A DNA stretch of 64,000 nt, taken from positions 21,408 to 85,407 of the forward strand of contig DS990605.1 of assembly GCA_000155715.1 (NCBI GenBank). The letters run 5' to 3'. The notes under the pieces were generated by a model, which did no database searches, was not told the origin of the DNA, and saw only the letters and a program-made list of their open reading frames with translations. This document shows positions 9,422 to 17,711 of this stretch, in pieces. Each line of letters starts with the position of its first letter. Positions within the stretch are counted from its first letter, which is position 1. A program made the position numbers and the translations under genes. The DNA comes from a gamma proteobacterium HTCC5015 (GTDB taxonomy: Bacteria; Pseudomonadota; Gammaproteobacteria; HTCC5015).

Positions 9422-9763
9422 ATGGCTAAAAAATCACTCACTATTTCTAGCGCTATCGGCCTAACTTTGGCGGCCACTTTATCAGCGGGCACCGCTCAAG
9501 CCGATCAGGCCAACCCCTTTGGCATGAGCGAAATGAGCAGCGGCTACCAAGTGGCCGGTGATCACGAAGGCAAGTGCGGCGAAGGTAAATGCGGCGAAGA
9601 CAAGGCCAAGCGCGAAGGTAAATGCGGTGAAGGTAAGTGTGGCGAGGACAAGGCCAAAGCTGCCGCTGAAGGTAAATGTGGTGAAGGCAAATGCGGCGAA
9701 GACAAAGCCAAGGCCGACTCCGAAGGTAAGTGTGGCGAAGGCAAGTGCGGTGGTGACCACTAA
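9422..9763 (+). CDS. hvfA: HvfA/bufferin-type copper-binding RiPP precursor with eight EGKCG motifs
   Basis: A 113-residue exported peptide precursor. A Sec-type signal peptide (about 1-28, ending GTAQA) precedes a short linker and then four tandem units of [10 protein letters not shown] joined by ED/KAK spacers. That gives eight EGKCG motifs, and all eight cysteines of the protein lie in them. In the Haemophilus HvfA family, a DUF692 enzyme converts EGKCG cysteines into oxazolone/thioamide copper ligands, so this peptide probably sequesters copper in the periplasm. The ATG at 9422 is chosen over one 48 bases upstream because it follows AAGAGGA and starts the signal peptide. The next gene begins 2 bases after the stop. 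Confidence 0.88.
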   Translation: MAKKSLTISSAIGLTLAATLSAGTAQADQANPFGMSEMSSGYQVAGDHEGKCGEGKCGEDKAKREGKCGEGKCGEDKAKAAAEGKCGEGKCGEDKAKADSEGKCGEGKCGGDH

Positions 9764-9765
9764 TC

Positions 9766-10644
9766 ATGTCTAGCGCGACGCCCAGCACGGCCCACGTAAA
9801 CGGCTTTCGCGCCGCAGTGAGCGGTGCTGGGCTCGGCCTGCGTCGTGGTTTAACACAGACGCTGTCCGACTACCCCGAGGCCATCGACTTTATGGAGGTG
9901 GCCCCGGAAAATTGGATTGGCGTAGGGGGCGCAATAGGGCGTCAACTGCGGCAGTTCACCGAACGCTATCCCTTTGTTTTACACGGCCTATCCCTGTCCA
10001 TTGGTAGTCCCGCAGCACTCGACGAGCAGTTGTTAAGAGACATCCGCCAGTTTATGGACGAGCACGGGATTGAGACGTATACCGAACACCTCACTTACTG
10101 CTCAGACGATGGCCATCTGTACGATTTGATGCCCATCCCTTTTACCGAGGAGGCCGTCGACCACGTGGCCGAGCGCATTCAGCGCGCCCAAGACATTCTG
10201 GGCCGCCGCATCGCCATGGAGAACGCCTCCTACTACGCGGCACCCGGCCAAGAGATGAGCGAAATCGAGTTTCTCAACGCAGTTTTGCAAAAAGCCGATT
10301 GCGGCTTGTTATTCGATGTTAACAACCTCTATGTGAACTCGATCAACCATCGCTACGACCCTCTCGATTTCATGCGGCAACTGCCCGCAGAACGCATAGC
10401 CTACTGCCATGTCGCGGGGCACTACAACGAAGCGGAAGATTTAATTGTCGATACCCACGGCGCCGATGTCATCGACGATGTCTGGCAACTGCTCTCCGTG
10501 GCCTATCAACAGTTTGGTTCGCTACCGACACTGCTCGAACGAGATTTCAATTACCCGCCACTCAATCAACTGCTCGGCGAAATTCATCACATTCACGACT
10601 TGCAACGACAGGCCCAAGTGAGCGATAACAACCATATCGCTTAA
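9766..10644 (+). CDS. hvfB: DUF692 multinuclear iron-dependent oxidase (HvfB/BufB-like)
   Basis: A 292-residue TIM-barrel enzyme of the DUF692 (MNIO) family, which includes methanobactin MbnB. It should modify the cysteines of the adjacent EGKCG precursor. Likely iron ligands and conserved blocks are visible: [10 protein letters not shown] (about 66-75), MENASYY (about 151-157), [13 protein letters not shown] (about 185-197), CHVAGHY (about 213-219), DTHGADV (about 229-235) and LERDFNYP (about 261-268). The gap to hvfA is 2 bases. Its usual partner, DUF2063, is encoded four genes into the same operon. Confidence 0.93.
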   Translation: MSSATPSTAHVNGFRAAVSGAGLGLRRGLTQTLSDYPEAIDFMEVAPENWIGVGGAIGRQLRQFTERYPFVLHGLSLSIGSPAALDEQLLRDIRQFMDEHGIETYTEHLTYCSDDGHLYDLMPIPFTEEAVDHVAERIQRAQDILGRRIAMENASYYAAPGQEMSEIEFLNAVLQKADCGLLFDVNNLYVNSINHRYDPLDFMRQLPAERIAYCHVAGHYNEAEDLIVDTHGADVIDDVWQLLSVAYQQFGSLPTLLERDFNYPPLNQLLGEIHHIHDLQRQAQVSDNNHIA

Positions 10645-10670
10645 AGCATTGCACAGGGGGAAGAACTGCC

Positions 10671-12203
10671 ATGCGCGAGTTCTTGGAAACTTGGCCGCTC
10701 GAATTTCTCGGCATTCTCTCACTATTGGTGTTTGTCGCCTTTATTGTTGGCGTCATCGGTATCGCCGTTCTGTACATCGTCGATGTCACGCAAACGGCCC
10801 ACGCGGTGCGCCGAAACTTTCCCGTTATCGGTCGATTTCGCTACTTTTTTGAGCATCTCGGTGAATTTTTCCGCCAGTACTTTTTCGCCATGGACCGCGA
10901 GGAACTGCCCTTCAATCGCGCCGAGCGCGCTTGGGTCTATCGCGCCGCGAAAAATGTGGATCGCACCATTGCCTTTGGCTCGACGCGCGACCTGAGTAAA
11001 AACGGCACTATCTACTTCGTTAACTGCGGCTATCCCACGCTGGGCGAAGACGCGATGCCCAACCACGCGGTGACCATCGGCCCCTACAGCGAACACCCCT
11101 ACACGACCGATTCGGTAATTAACATTTCAGGCATGAGCTACGGCGCCCTGTCAAAACCCGCTGTACAGGCGCTATCAAAAGGCGCCGCCCTAGCGGGTTG
11201 CTGGATGAATACCGGTGAGGGCGGTCTCGCCCCCTACCACCTCGAGGGTGGCGCCGATTTAGTGTTTCAGATTGGCACGGCTAAATTTGGCGTCAAAGAT
11301 GAGAACGGCCAGCTGAGCGAAGAAAAATTAAAAGAGATCGCCGCTCACTCCCAAGTCAAAATGTTTGAAGTCAAACTGAGTCAGGGCGCTAAGCCGGGCA
11401 AAGGCGGCATTGTGCCCGCGGCCAAGGTCACCCCCGAAATCGCCCGTATTCGAGGCCTCAAAATGGGTGAGGACGCCATTAGCCCCAATCGGCACCCCGA
11501 CATCGCCAACGCTGACGATTTACTCAATATGGTCAACCACATCCGCCAGACAACGGGCAAGCCCGTCGGTTTTAAAACCGTCGTTGGCACCTACGACTGG
11601 CTAGAGGAAATGTGCGAAAACATTCGCCACCGAGGTATCGAAAGCGCACCCGACTTTATCACTATCGACAGCGCCGATGGCGGCACAGGCGCCGCGCCGA
11701 TGAGCTTGATGGACAATATGGGGCTGCCCCTGCGCGAGAGCCTGCCCGCCGTGGTTGATATGTTATGCCGCTACGGTTTGCGCGATCGCATCAAAATCGT
11801 TTGCTCGGGCAAGCTAATCACGCCCATCGGCGTCGCTTGGGCACTGTGTATGGGCGCCGACTTCGTCACCTCAGCGCGCGGCTTCATGTTTTCCATCGGC
11901 TGTATTCAAGCGCTGCAATGCAATAAGAACACTTGCCCCACGGGTGTCACGACGCACAACCCCAAACTGCAACGCGGTCTCGTGCCCTCCGATAAGGCCG
12001 TGCGCGCCGCCAGCTATGTACAAAATATGAATCACGAAATCGGTGTCATTGCCCACGCCTGTGGCGTACCCGAGGCGCGTCTACTGCGCCGTAAACACGC
12101 TCGCATGGTGTTAGAAAACGGAACCTCCGTGCCACTGGATGAACTTTATCCCGAAATTCGCAACGAAGGCGTAAGTACGATTCAAAAAATTGACCACTTA
12201 TAG
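10671..12203 (+). CDS. Membrane-anchored FMN/Fe-S glutamate synthase-like protein
   Basis: A 510-residue protein with one N-terminal transmembrane helix (about 12-39) and a cytosolic glutamate synthase FMN-barrel domain (about 100-500). FMN-domain blocks include ISGMSYGALS (about 143-152), NTGEGGL (about 179-185) and DSADGGTGAAP (about 334-344). CIQALQCNKNTC (about 407-418) matches the C-x5-C-x4-C spacing of the GltB [3Fe-4S] cluster. The glutaminase domain and GXGXG C-terminal domain of true GltB are absent, so glutamate synthesis is not assured. It lies 26 bases after hvfB and 8 bases before the DoxX gene, within the copper-peptide operon. Its substrate is unknown. Confidence 0.85.
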   Translation: MREFLETWPLEFLGILSLLVFVAFIVGVIGIAVLYIVDVTQTAHAVRRNFPVIGRFRYFFEHLGEFFRQYFFAMDREELPFNRAERAWVYRAAKNVDRTIAFGSTRDLSKNGTIYFVNCGYPTLGEDAMPNHAVTIGPYSEHPYTTDSVINISGMSYGALSKPAVQALSKGAALAGCWMNTGEGGLAPYHLEGGADLVFQIGTAKFGVKDENGQLSEEKLKEIAAHSQVKMFEVKLSQGAKPGKGGIVPAAKVTPEIARIRGLKMGEDAISPNRHPDIANADDLLNMVNHIRQTTGKPVGFKTVVGTYDWLEEMCENIRHRGIESAPDFITIDSADGGTGAAPMSLMDNMGLPLRESLPAVVDMLCRYGLRDRIKIVCSGKLITPIGVAWALCMGADFVTSARGFMFSIGCIQALQCNKNTCPTGVTTHNPKLQRGLVPSDKAVRAASYVQNMNHEIGVIAHACGVPEARLLRRKHARMVLENGTSVPLDELYPEIRNEGVSTIQKIDHL

Positions 12204-12211
12204 GCTGCGCA

Positions 12212-12919
12212 ATGTCACACATAACTACCTTATTTCAATGGCACAAACGACTGCTGAAGCAGTTGTCTAAAATCGAATTCGTAGTGCCTCTGGCCCTTCG
12301 ATTGATACTGGCCCCCACACTCATTATTGCGGGCTACAACAAATTGCGGTTGGGCGAATCGGGCATCGGCTTTATCGAGTCTCTCGGTCCCGCTCCCTCT
12401 GCGGTCGCCTGGTTTGGCAACGCCGATTGGGGCCTAGGGCTCCCCTTCCCCGAATTGATGGTCACACTAGCGGCCTGGACGGAGTTTGCCGGTGGTTGGC
12501 TCTTGTTAATTGGCTTATTCAACCGACTCATCAGCATCCCCCTCGCCTTTACTATGTTGATTGCCGCACTCACCGCCCACTGGAGCAACGGCTGGTTTGC
12601 TATCGCTCCCTCCAACCCCGACACCAGTGCTGCACAGGTCTACGCCTGGCTCGGCGTAGACGCCGCGTCACAAAGCCTAGAAAACAGCAAAGCTGTGGGT
12701 CAGCGCCTACAAGCGGCAAAATCTCTCCTGCAAGAACATGGCCACTACGATTGGCTGACAGAGAAAGGCAACTACGTCGTTCTCAACAACGGTATCGAAT
12801 TTGCCGCCATGTATTTCGTGATGCTGCTCACCCTTGTTTTTATGGGCGGAGGGCGATGGTTCAGTGTCGACGATTGGTTGAGACGCTGGCTTCAGCGCGG
12901 CAGCACCGCGGAGTTTTAA
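12212..12919 (+). CDS. DoxX-like membrane protein of the HvfA operon
   Basis: A 235-residue DoxX-family protein with about four transmembrane helices (about 25-43, 85-105, 107-126 and 193-212) and the family block LRLILAPTLIIAGYNKL. An extra-membrane loop of about 65 residues lies between helices 3 and 4. DoxX-like proteins commonly accompany DUF692/DUF2063 pairs; their role there is not settled, and quinone or thiol redox chemistry is a common suggestion. It lies 8 bases after the glutamate synthase-like gene and 3 bases before the DUF2063 gene. Confidence 0.85.
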   Translation: MSHITTLFQWHKRLLKQLSKIEFVVPLALRLILAPTLIIAGYNKLRLGESGIGFIESLGPAPSAVAWFGNADWGLGLPFPELMVTLAAWTEFAGGWLLLIGLFNRLISIPLAFTMLIAALTAHWSNGWFAIAPSNPDTSAAQVYAWLGVDAASQSLENSKAVGQRLQAAKSLLQEHGHYDWLTEKGNYVVLNNGIEFAAMYFVMLLTLVFMGGGRWFSVDDWLRRWLQRGSTAEF

Positions 12920-12922
12920 GCG

Positions 12923-13684
12923 ATGGCTCATCATTTGAAATCACTTCAAACCGAATTTGCCGCGCACATCCGAAACCCCGATAAGAACCAGCGCCCCGAC
13001 GGTATCGAAGATCGCCGCATGGCGATTTATCGCGATTTGTTCTACAGCAATATTCAAGGCTTTATTGAAAACGGTTTCCCCGTGCTTCGAAGCCTTTACT
13101 CCGACGGCGATTGGCACGCACTGGTACGGCACTTTATCAGCGACTATCGCTGCGCCAGCCCCTACTTTCTGAAGATTTCAGAGGAGTTTTTGGCTTTTTT
13201 AAGCAGCGAAGTGTATCAGCCAACACCCGCCGATCCGCCCTTTATGCGCGAGCTGGCGCACTACGAGTGGGTCGAGCTCGCCCTGAGTGTCGCTCCCGAC
13301 CCCCAAGCCGACGCACACATCGACACCAACGGCGATTTAATGGCATCGCCGCCGCTGCTCTCGCCACTGGCCTGGAACCTGAGCTATCAATGGCCTGTAG
13401 AGCGCATCAGTGCCAGCTACCAACCTGAAAAACCGCCAGAAACGCCCACCCATATCGTGGTCTATCGCGACCGCCGCGATCGCGTGCGTTTCGTCAGCAT
13501 CACCCCCGTCACAGCGGCGCTGCTGCAACTGATGGACGCCCACCCCCAAGCCACGGGCCGCGAACTGTGTGAAGCGATTGCTGAGCACCTGGGGCAAGAT
13601 CCCGAGCACTTAAAGCAGGCGGGCGAGCAAGCCCTAGAATCGCTGCGCGAAAAGGGCATTATCCTCGGCGCCAAAGTTCGCTAA
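12923..13684 (+). CDS. hvfC: DUF2063 partner protein of the DUF692 enzyme (HvfC/BufC-like)
   Basis: A 253-residue protein with the N-terminal DUF2063 domain (about 5-95, including RMAIYRDLFYSNIQGFIENG) and a C-terminal domain related to the peptide-recognition part of MbnC-like proteins. In characterised systems it forms a complex with the DUF692 enzyme and presents the precursor peptide, although the domain was first described as DNA-binding. The start is 3 bases after the DoxX stop. It is the last gene of the operon; the next gene begins 81 bases later with its own ribosome site. Confidence 0.88.
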   Translation: MAHHLKSLQTEFAAHIRNPDKNQRPDGIEDRRMAIYRDLFYSNIQGFIENGFPVLRSLYSDGDWHALVRHFISDYRCASPYFLKISEEFLAFLSSEVYQPTPADPPFMRELAHYEWVELALSVAPDPQADAHIDTNGDLMASPPLLSPLAWNLSYQWPVERISASYQPEKPPETPTHIVVYRDRRDRVRFVSITPVTAALLQLMDAHPQATGRELCEAIAEHLGQDPEHLKQAGEQALESLREKGIILGAKVR

Positions 13685-13765
13685 AGGCGACGGGCAACTA
13701 ATTCGTTCAAACCTCAAGCTGCACTTAAAGCTACACTAGAGTCCAATGAACCGTGTGGAGTCAGC

Positions 13766-14632
13766 ATGAGCCGCGTATTAGACGAACTACTCGAATTATT
13801 AAAACTCGAAGCCATTGAAGAGAATATTTTTCGCGGTCAAAGCCAAGATCTCGGCTTTGGCAATTTATTTGGCGGGCAAGTATTAGGGCAATCGTTATCG
13901 GCGGCGTCACAAACCGTCGATACAGAGCGCCCCGTACACTCGCTACACGCCTATTTTCTTCGCCCAGGTGATCCCAAGCGCGGCATTGTCTACCAAGTCG
14001 ACAACCTACGCGATGGCGGTAGTTTTTCGACGCGCCGCATTACGGCCATTCAACGTGGCAAACCCATTTTATCCATGGAGGCCAGTTTTCAACGCATTGA
14101 GCAGGGTTTCGAACACAGCGACGCCATGCCCGAGGGTATTCCGCGACCCGATGATTTACCCAGCGACTCGGATCTCGCACACAAGGTGGCGGACAAAATC
14201 CCCCAACACATTCGCAACAATGTGCTATCGGAGAAACCCATCGAAATCCGTCCCGTGCTGCCGCTCAATCCATTTGCTCCCGAGAAGATGGCTCCGGTGC
14301 AGCACGTATGGTTTAAAGCCAGTGGCACACTGCCCAATGACCCCATGGTGCATCGCTACATGCTGGCCTACGCCTCGGACTTTAAACTCTGCACCACGGC
14401 GATGCGTCCTCACGGAGTGAGCTTTATTCAGCCCAATATGCAGGTCGCCAGCCTTGATCACGCCATGTGGTTTCACCGCCCCTTCCGCTTTGACGACTGG
14501 CTGCTTTACACTATGGAGAGTCCCACAGCCGTCGGCGGACGCGGCCTCAATCGCGGGCGCATCTACACCCGCGACGGTGTACTCGTGGCCTCAACCACGC
14601 AAGAGGCCCTGATTCGACAGCGGGAAAAATAA
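13766..14632 (+). CDS. tesB: Acyl-CoA thioesterase II
   Basis: A 288-residue double-hotdog thioesterase that hydrolyses medium- and long-chain acyl-CoA to free fatty acid and CoA. Family blocks include GNLFGGQVLGQSLSAA near the N-terminus, HSLHAYFLRPGD (about 58-69), and near the C-terminus LDHAMWFHRPF with the conserved Asp followed by GRGLNRGRIY. The length matches E. coli TesB. GGAG before the ATG supports this start. It is a single gene followed by a repeat-rich gap. Confidence 0.93.
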   Translation: MSRVLDELLELLKLEAIEENIFRGQSQDLGFGNLFGGQVLGQSLSAASQTVDTERPVHSLHAYFLRPGDPKRGIVYQVDNLRDGGSFSTRRITAIQRGKPILSMEASFQRIEQGFEHSDAMPEGIPRPDDLPSDSDLAHKVADKIPQHIRNNVLSEKPIEIRPVLPLNPFAPEKMAPVQHVWFKASGTLPNDPMVHRYMLAYASDFKLCTTAMRPHGVSFIQPNMQVASLDHAMWFHRPFRFDDWLLYTMESPTAVGGRGLNRGRIYTRDGVLVASTTQEALIRQREK

Positions 14633-15252
14633 GCGGCGGGCCAAGCAGTCTCGGGCTGAAACCCATGCTGACAAAAACAGCGTCGTATTGTGTTGGTTCG
14701 GCAAAAAACACCGTGGGCACAGAGTTCACAGAGGTGGATAGGAATCGCAATCTCAAGCCTCAATGGATTGAGCTAGGCAAACTACAAAGTGCCCGATCCG
14801 CAAAGAACACGGCCTCATGCCCTTCGTTTAGGGCGTAAGACCGACACCTCTTCGCTTGCACGGCAAGCTCCTACGGCCACAGCGAGAAGTGTGTCGTCAT
14901 TGCAATGACGCACTTTAAAGCCTTGCCTACTTCAAAAAACGAGTCATTCCCGCGCAGGCGGGAATCCAGCGTCTTTAAGTGAGCGGGGGAGTAAAGCCAC
15001 TGGGCTCCCGCCTGCGCGGGAGCGACGGGGTGGCAGGCGCCCGATCCCGTGACGATGGATTTACGCTGCACGCCTGACTTGTGGGAGGACGCCTTTATGC
15101 CCTTGGGTGCCCGGGCCGACAGGCGAAGCAACCTGCCTGTCGAATCTGCCAACAGATTGCTTCGCTGCGCTCGCAATGTCGCGTTTTAAGCCTTGCCTAC
15201 TTTAAAACCAGAATGCATCCGCCTAACGGCAATGGCCTGCTGTGCGCCAAAA
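14633..15252. repeat. 620-base intergenic mosaic of short palindromic repeats
   Basis: No gene is supported here. An element at 14943-15028 pairs the hairpin ATTCCCGC..GCGGGAAT with GCTCCCGC..GCGGGAGC, separated by a CCAGCGTCTTTAAGTGAG linker. A GCCTTTATGCCCTTGGGTG element covers about 15082-15123. A GCAATCT..AGATTGC type element covers about 15124-15180. All three types recur many times later in the window. Confidence 0.8.
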
Positions 15253-16083
15253 CTAACTCCTCGCGCGCTCCACGCGCAGCTCCTGAGCCAGTACCCAACG
15301 AGCGAGTTGGTGTAAATCCGCCATACTGGCGATCACGGCGTCGGGGCGGTGCGGGTGTTTCGGCGTGCCGGGAAAAATTTTATCGATCCAGTCTTGATTC
15401 CACTGGGCGCCGTTGTAAAAAATGGCCTCGACCCCCGCCTCTTTGGCAGCGATCACATCGGTGGTGCTATCGCCGACATACCACACCGTCTCATCGGCGG
15501 GGTGACCGAGCCGCCGTAGAGCCTCCAGCAGTAAATCGGGAGCGGGTTTGCGACGCTCGACATGGTTACCACTGACAATCGTATCGAACAGCACATGCCA
15601 GCGTCCCTCCTCCACTTTATCCAACTCATGCAACATAAATTCGTGATTGCGATTGGTAATCACACCGAGTTGTATACCCAAGTCGCGCACCGCACTCAGC
15701 TGCTCAAAAGTATCCGATTCGAGCGGTTGTACCTCGCCGACATAATTTCGGTAGGACTCATCAAATGCCTTGTGCGCCAAGCGCTTGGCACCTTCGTCGT
15801 CGCCAAACAAAACCTCAAAAATATCTGTGCGAGAGATTTTCCTCTGCTGCACGACCTTAGGATGCAAACGATTGTTGTCGCGCACATAGGTCAGCAATTT
15901 GGCGTCTTCTATCGTCTTCGAATCCTCTGGGTGCAGCAGGCGATCGAACAAATCCAGCTCAACCAATTTAGGCAACACTTCATCGACGGCGTGGTACATG
16001 GCATCGTGAGTGTCGACCAACGTGGCGTGCCAATCGATCAGCACCACTTCGGGGTGCGCTTTGGGCAACATCAAAATACTCAT
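15253..16083 (-). CDS. HAD-superfamily hydrolase with altered motif I
   Basis: A 276-residue haloacid dehalogenase-like hydrolase, probably a phosphatase. Motif I reads LIDWHATLVDTH, so the nucleophile Asp is kept but the usual general-acid Asp two residues later is His. Motif III Lys is in ERRKPAPDLL, and motif IV is VGDSTTDVIAAKEAG. The start at 16083 is chosen because it overlaps the mazG stop as ATGA and gives a normal N-terminus; the longer frame reads back into mazG. It is co-transcribed with mazG. The substrate is unknown. Confidence 0.8.
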   Translation of the reverse strand: MSILMLPKAHPEVVLIDWHATLVDTHDAMYHAVDEVLPKLVELDLFDRLLHPEDSKTIEDAKLLTYVRDNNRLHPKVVQQRKISRTDIFEVLFGDDEGAKRLAHKAFDESYRNYVGEVQPLESDTFEQLSAVRDLGIQLGVITNRNHEFMLHELDKVEEGRWHVLFDTIVSGNHVERRKPAPDLLLEALRRLGHPADETVWYVGDSTTDVIAAKEAGVEAIFYNGAQWNQDWIDKIFPGTPKHPHRPDAVIASMADLHQLARWVLAQELRVERARS

Positions 16084-16898
16084 ACAATCACGTCCGCCTT
16101 TTCTTGTGCCTTCACTGCATCCCAAGCGGCATCTAGAGTATCCAAATCCGCTTCCGATAATGTCACGCCATTTTTCTCTAGTTCCTGCTCCACTGCGCGA
16201 AATCGGCGCTCAAATTTGGCGTTGCCCTTGCGCAGCGCATCCTCGGCACGAAAACCGCAGTGTCGCGATAAGTTGGTTGCAACGAACAACAAGTCACCAA
16301 TCTCCTCTTCGAGATGAGCCTTTTTTGCATCGTCAGTTTTCCCATCTAAAAGGGCGCAATAGGCCTGTTCCACTTCGTCCAACTCCTCGCGCACCTTTTC
16401 AAATACGGGAGCAATGTCGGGCCAGTCGAAGCCCACTCTAGCCACACGCTTTTGCAGTTTTTGAGCGCGTAAAAGTGCTGGCAACGCCTTGGGTATGTCA
16501 TCGACAACACTGTTCTGCTGCTTGGCTTGGCGCTCCTCCGCCTTGCGCGACTCCCACAGCGTTTTTACCGCGGCGGTATCCTCAGCGCGAGCCTCGCCAA
16601 AGACGTGTGGATGGCGGGCAACGAGTTTTCTGGAGAGCCCATCGGCAACTTGCTCAAAATCAAAATATCCTTTTTCCGACGCCATTTGTGCGTGATACAC
16701 CACTTGCAGTAGCAAATCACCGAGCTCTTCTCGCAGGTGGTCGTAGTCGCCGCGCTGAATCGTATCGGCCACTTCATAGGCCTCTTCGATGGTATAGGGG
16801 GCGATACTGTCGAAGGTTTGTTGAATATCCCATGGGCAGCCCGTCTCCGGATCGCGTAGCTGCCGCATAATATCGAGTAGTGTTGGAATGTGGCTCAT
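16080..16898 (-). CDS. mazG: Nucleoside triphosphate pyrophosphohydrolase MazG
   Basis: A 272-residue all-alpha NTP pyrophosphohydrolase that removes aberrant nucleotides and is linked to stress control. Two MazG repeats are visible. The first begins PETGCPWDIQQTF (about 17-29), with metal ligands in TIEEAYEV and LREELGDLLLQVVYHA. The second carries LEEEIGDLLFVATNLSRH (about 197-214). Length is normal. Its stop overlaps the HAD gene start by four bases. Confidence 0.94.
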   Translation of the reverse strand: MSHIPTLLDIMRQLRDPETGCPWDIQQTFDSIAPYTIEEAYEVADTIQRGDYDHLREELGDLLLQVVYHAQMASEKGYFDFEQVADGLSRKLVARHPHVFGEARAEDTAAVKTLWESRKAEERQAKQQNSVVDDIPKALPALLRAQKLQKRVARVGFDWPDIAPVFEKVREELDEVEQAYCALLDGKTDDAKKAHLEEEIGDLLFVATNLSRHCGFRAEDALRKGNAKFERRFRAVEQELEKNGVTLSEADLDTLDAAWDAVKAQEKADVIV

Positions 16899-16948
16899 GC
16901 TTCGATACTAACACCACCCACGGCGAGAGGAAGTATTGCTCAGCCACA

Positions 16949-16976
16949 AAAAAGCGGGCTAAAAAGCCCGCTTTTT
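16949..16976 (-). terminator. Rho-independent terminator after yfaZ-like gene
   Basis: Twelve-base arms AAAAAGCGGGCT and AGCCCGCTTTTT with an AAAA loop, flanked by A and T runs on both sides, so it can work in either direction. On the minus strand it follows the porin gene and insulates mazG from it. Confidence 0.88.
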
Positions 16977-16998
16977 ATTATTCCAAGTGAAATGGCAT

Positions 16999-17598
16999 TT
17001 AAAAACTAATCGCAATCCCTACATGCAGGTTGTCGTCTAGCTCAGCCTCGCCGGCATACTGCTCAAACTCGGTTTCAATCTCGCGATAGCCAATATAGCC
17101 GCGGGCACTGGGCGCCAACTCGGCATCAAAGCCCAGCGTCCACTCGTGCATACTGTCGGTATCGCCAAAGGAGGTAATGCCGGGCGCAATAAAACCCTTT
17201 AGATAAATCGACATGGGGGTGGTTTCGTTGGGGATGATATAGGCGATTTTGCCGCCCACTGCAGCGGCGGAGATGTCCGTATCGCTAACATCGTCAACCG
17301 TACCCAAGTAAGCCTTAGCACCCGCGCCAACGGTAATGCGCTTTTGGCTGCCCTTCATGTTGCCGGTGACGAGAAACTCACCTGTGCCCATATAGGCGTC
17401 AAACTCTTGGCCACGCACCTCGCGATCGTTGTAGAAGAAGCCCAGCGATATATCCGCGCCGCCCTGTACCACTCGGCTGGAATCGAACAGGAAGTTAAAG
17501 TAAGCCGATTCATCGCTCAAGCTGGCATCAACACCCGCCGCTTGGACATTGATGCCCATCGACATCAAACCTAAAACCGCAATAACACGCTTAATCAT
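16999..17598 (-). CDS. YfaZ-family outer membrane beta-barrel protein
   Basis: A 199-residue outer membrane protein. A signal peptide (about 1-20, ending VQA) precedes alternating amphipathic strands and a terminal Phe (HVGIAISF), the usual outer membrane barrel signature. The overall pattern, including GADISLGFFYNDREVRGQ and YIGYREIETEFEQY, resembles the YfaZ family. Function is unknown; a small porin or structural barrel is likely. A strong terminator follows. Confidence 0.78.
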   Translation of the reverse strand: MIKRVIAVLGLMSMGINVQAAGVDASLSDESAYFNFLFDSSRVVQGGADISLGFFYNDREVRGQEFDAYMGTGEFLVTGNMKGSQKRITVGAGAKAYLGTVDDVSDTDISAAAVGGKIAYIIPNETTPMSIYLKGFIAPGITSFGDTDSMHEWTLGFDAELAPSARGYIGYREIETEFEQYAGEAELDDNLHVGIAISF

Positions 17599-17711
17599 GC
17601 AATCTCCTACACTGTTTTTATAACACTGCGCTTAATCAAAAAGCCGCAGCTGTGGCGTAAAATGGATTAGCACTATACCATGCTGAAGAGCATTTTCTGA
17701 GCATTAACCCC

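Noticed and set aside
9422..9763. Precursor as a classical metallothionein
   Set aside because: Cysteines are all in EGKCG and the gene is followed by DUF692/DUF2063 enzymes, which points to a modified peptide instead.
9453..9788. Minus-strand open frames opposite the EGKCG precursor
   Set aside because: Repetitive antisense of the tandem units with no ribosome site; the plus-strand gene has a signal peptide and operon partners.
10671..12203. Annotation as true glutamate synthase large subunit (gltB)
   Set aside because: Glutaminase and C-terminal GXGXG domains are missing and there is no gltD neighbour.
14871..15176. Open frames in the repeat mosaic after tesB
   Set aside because: They are translations of dispersed palindromic repeats (for example RAPKGIKAS, VAPAQAGAQW, LDSRLRGNDS) that recur throughout the window.
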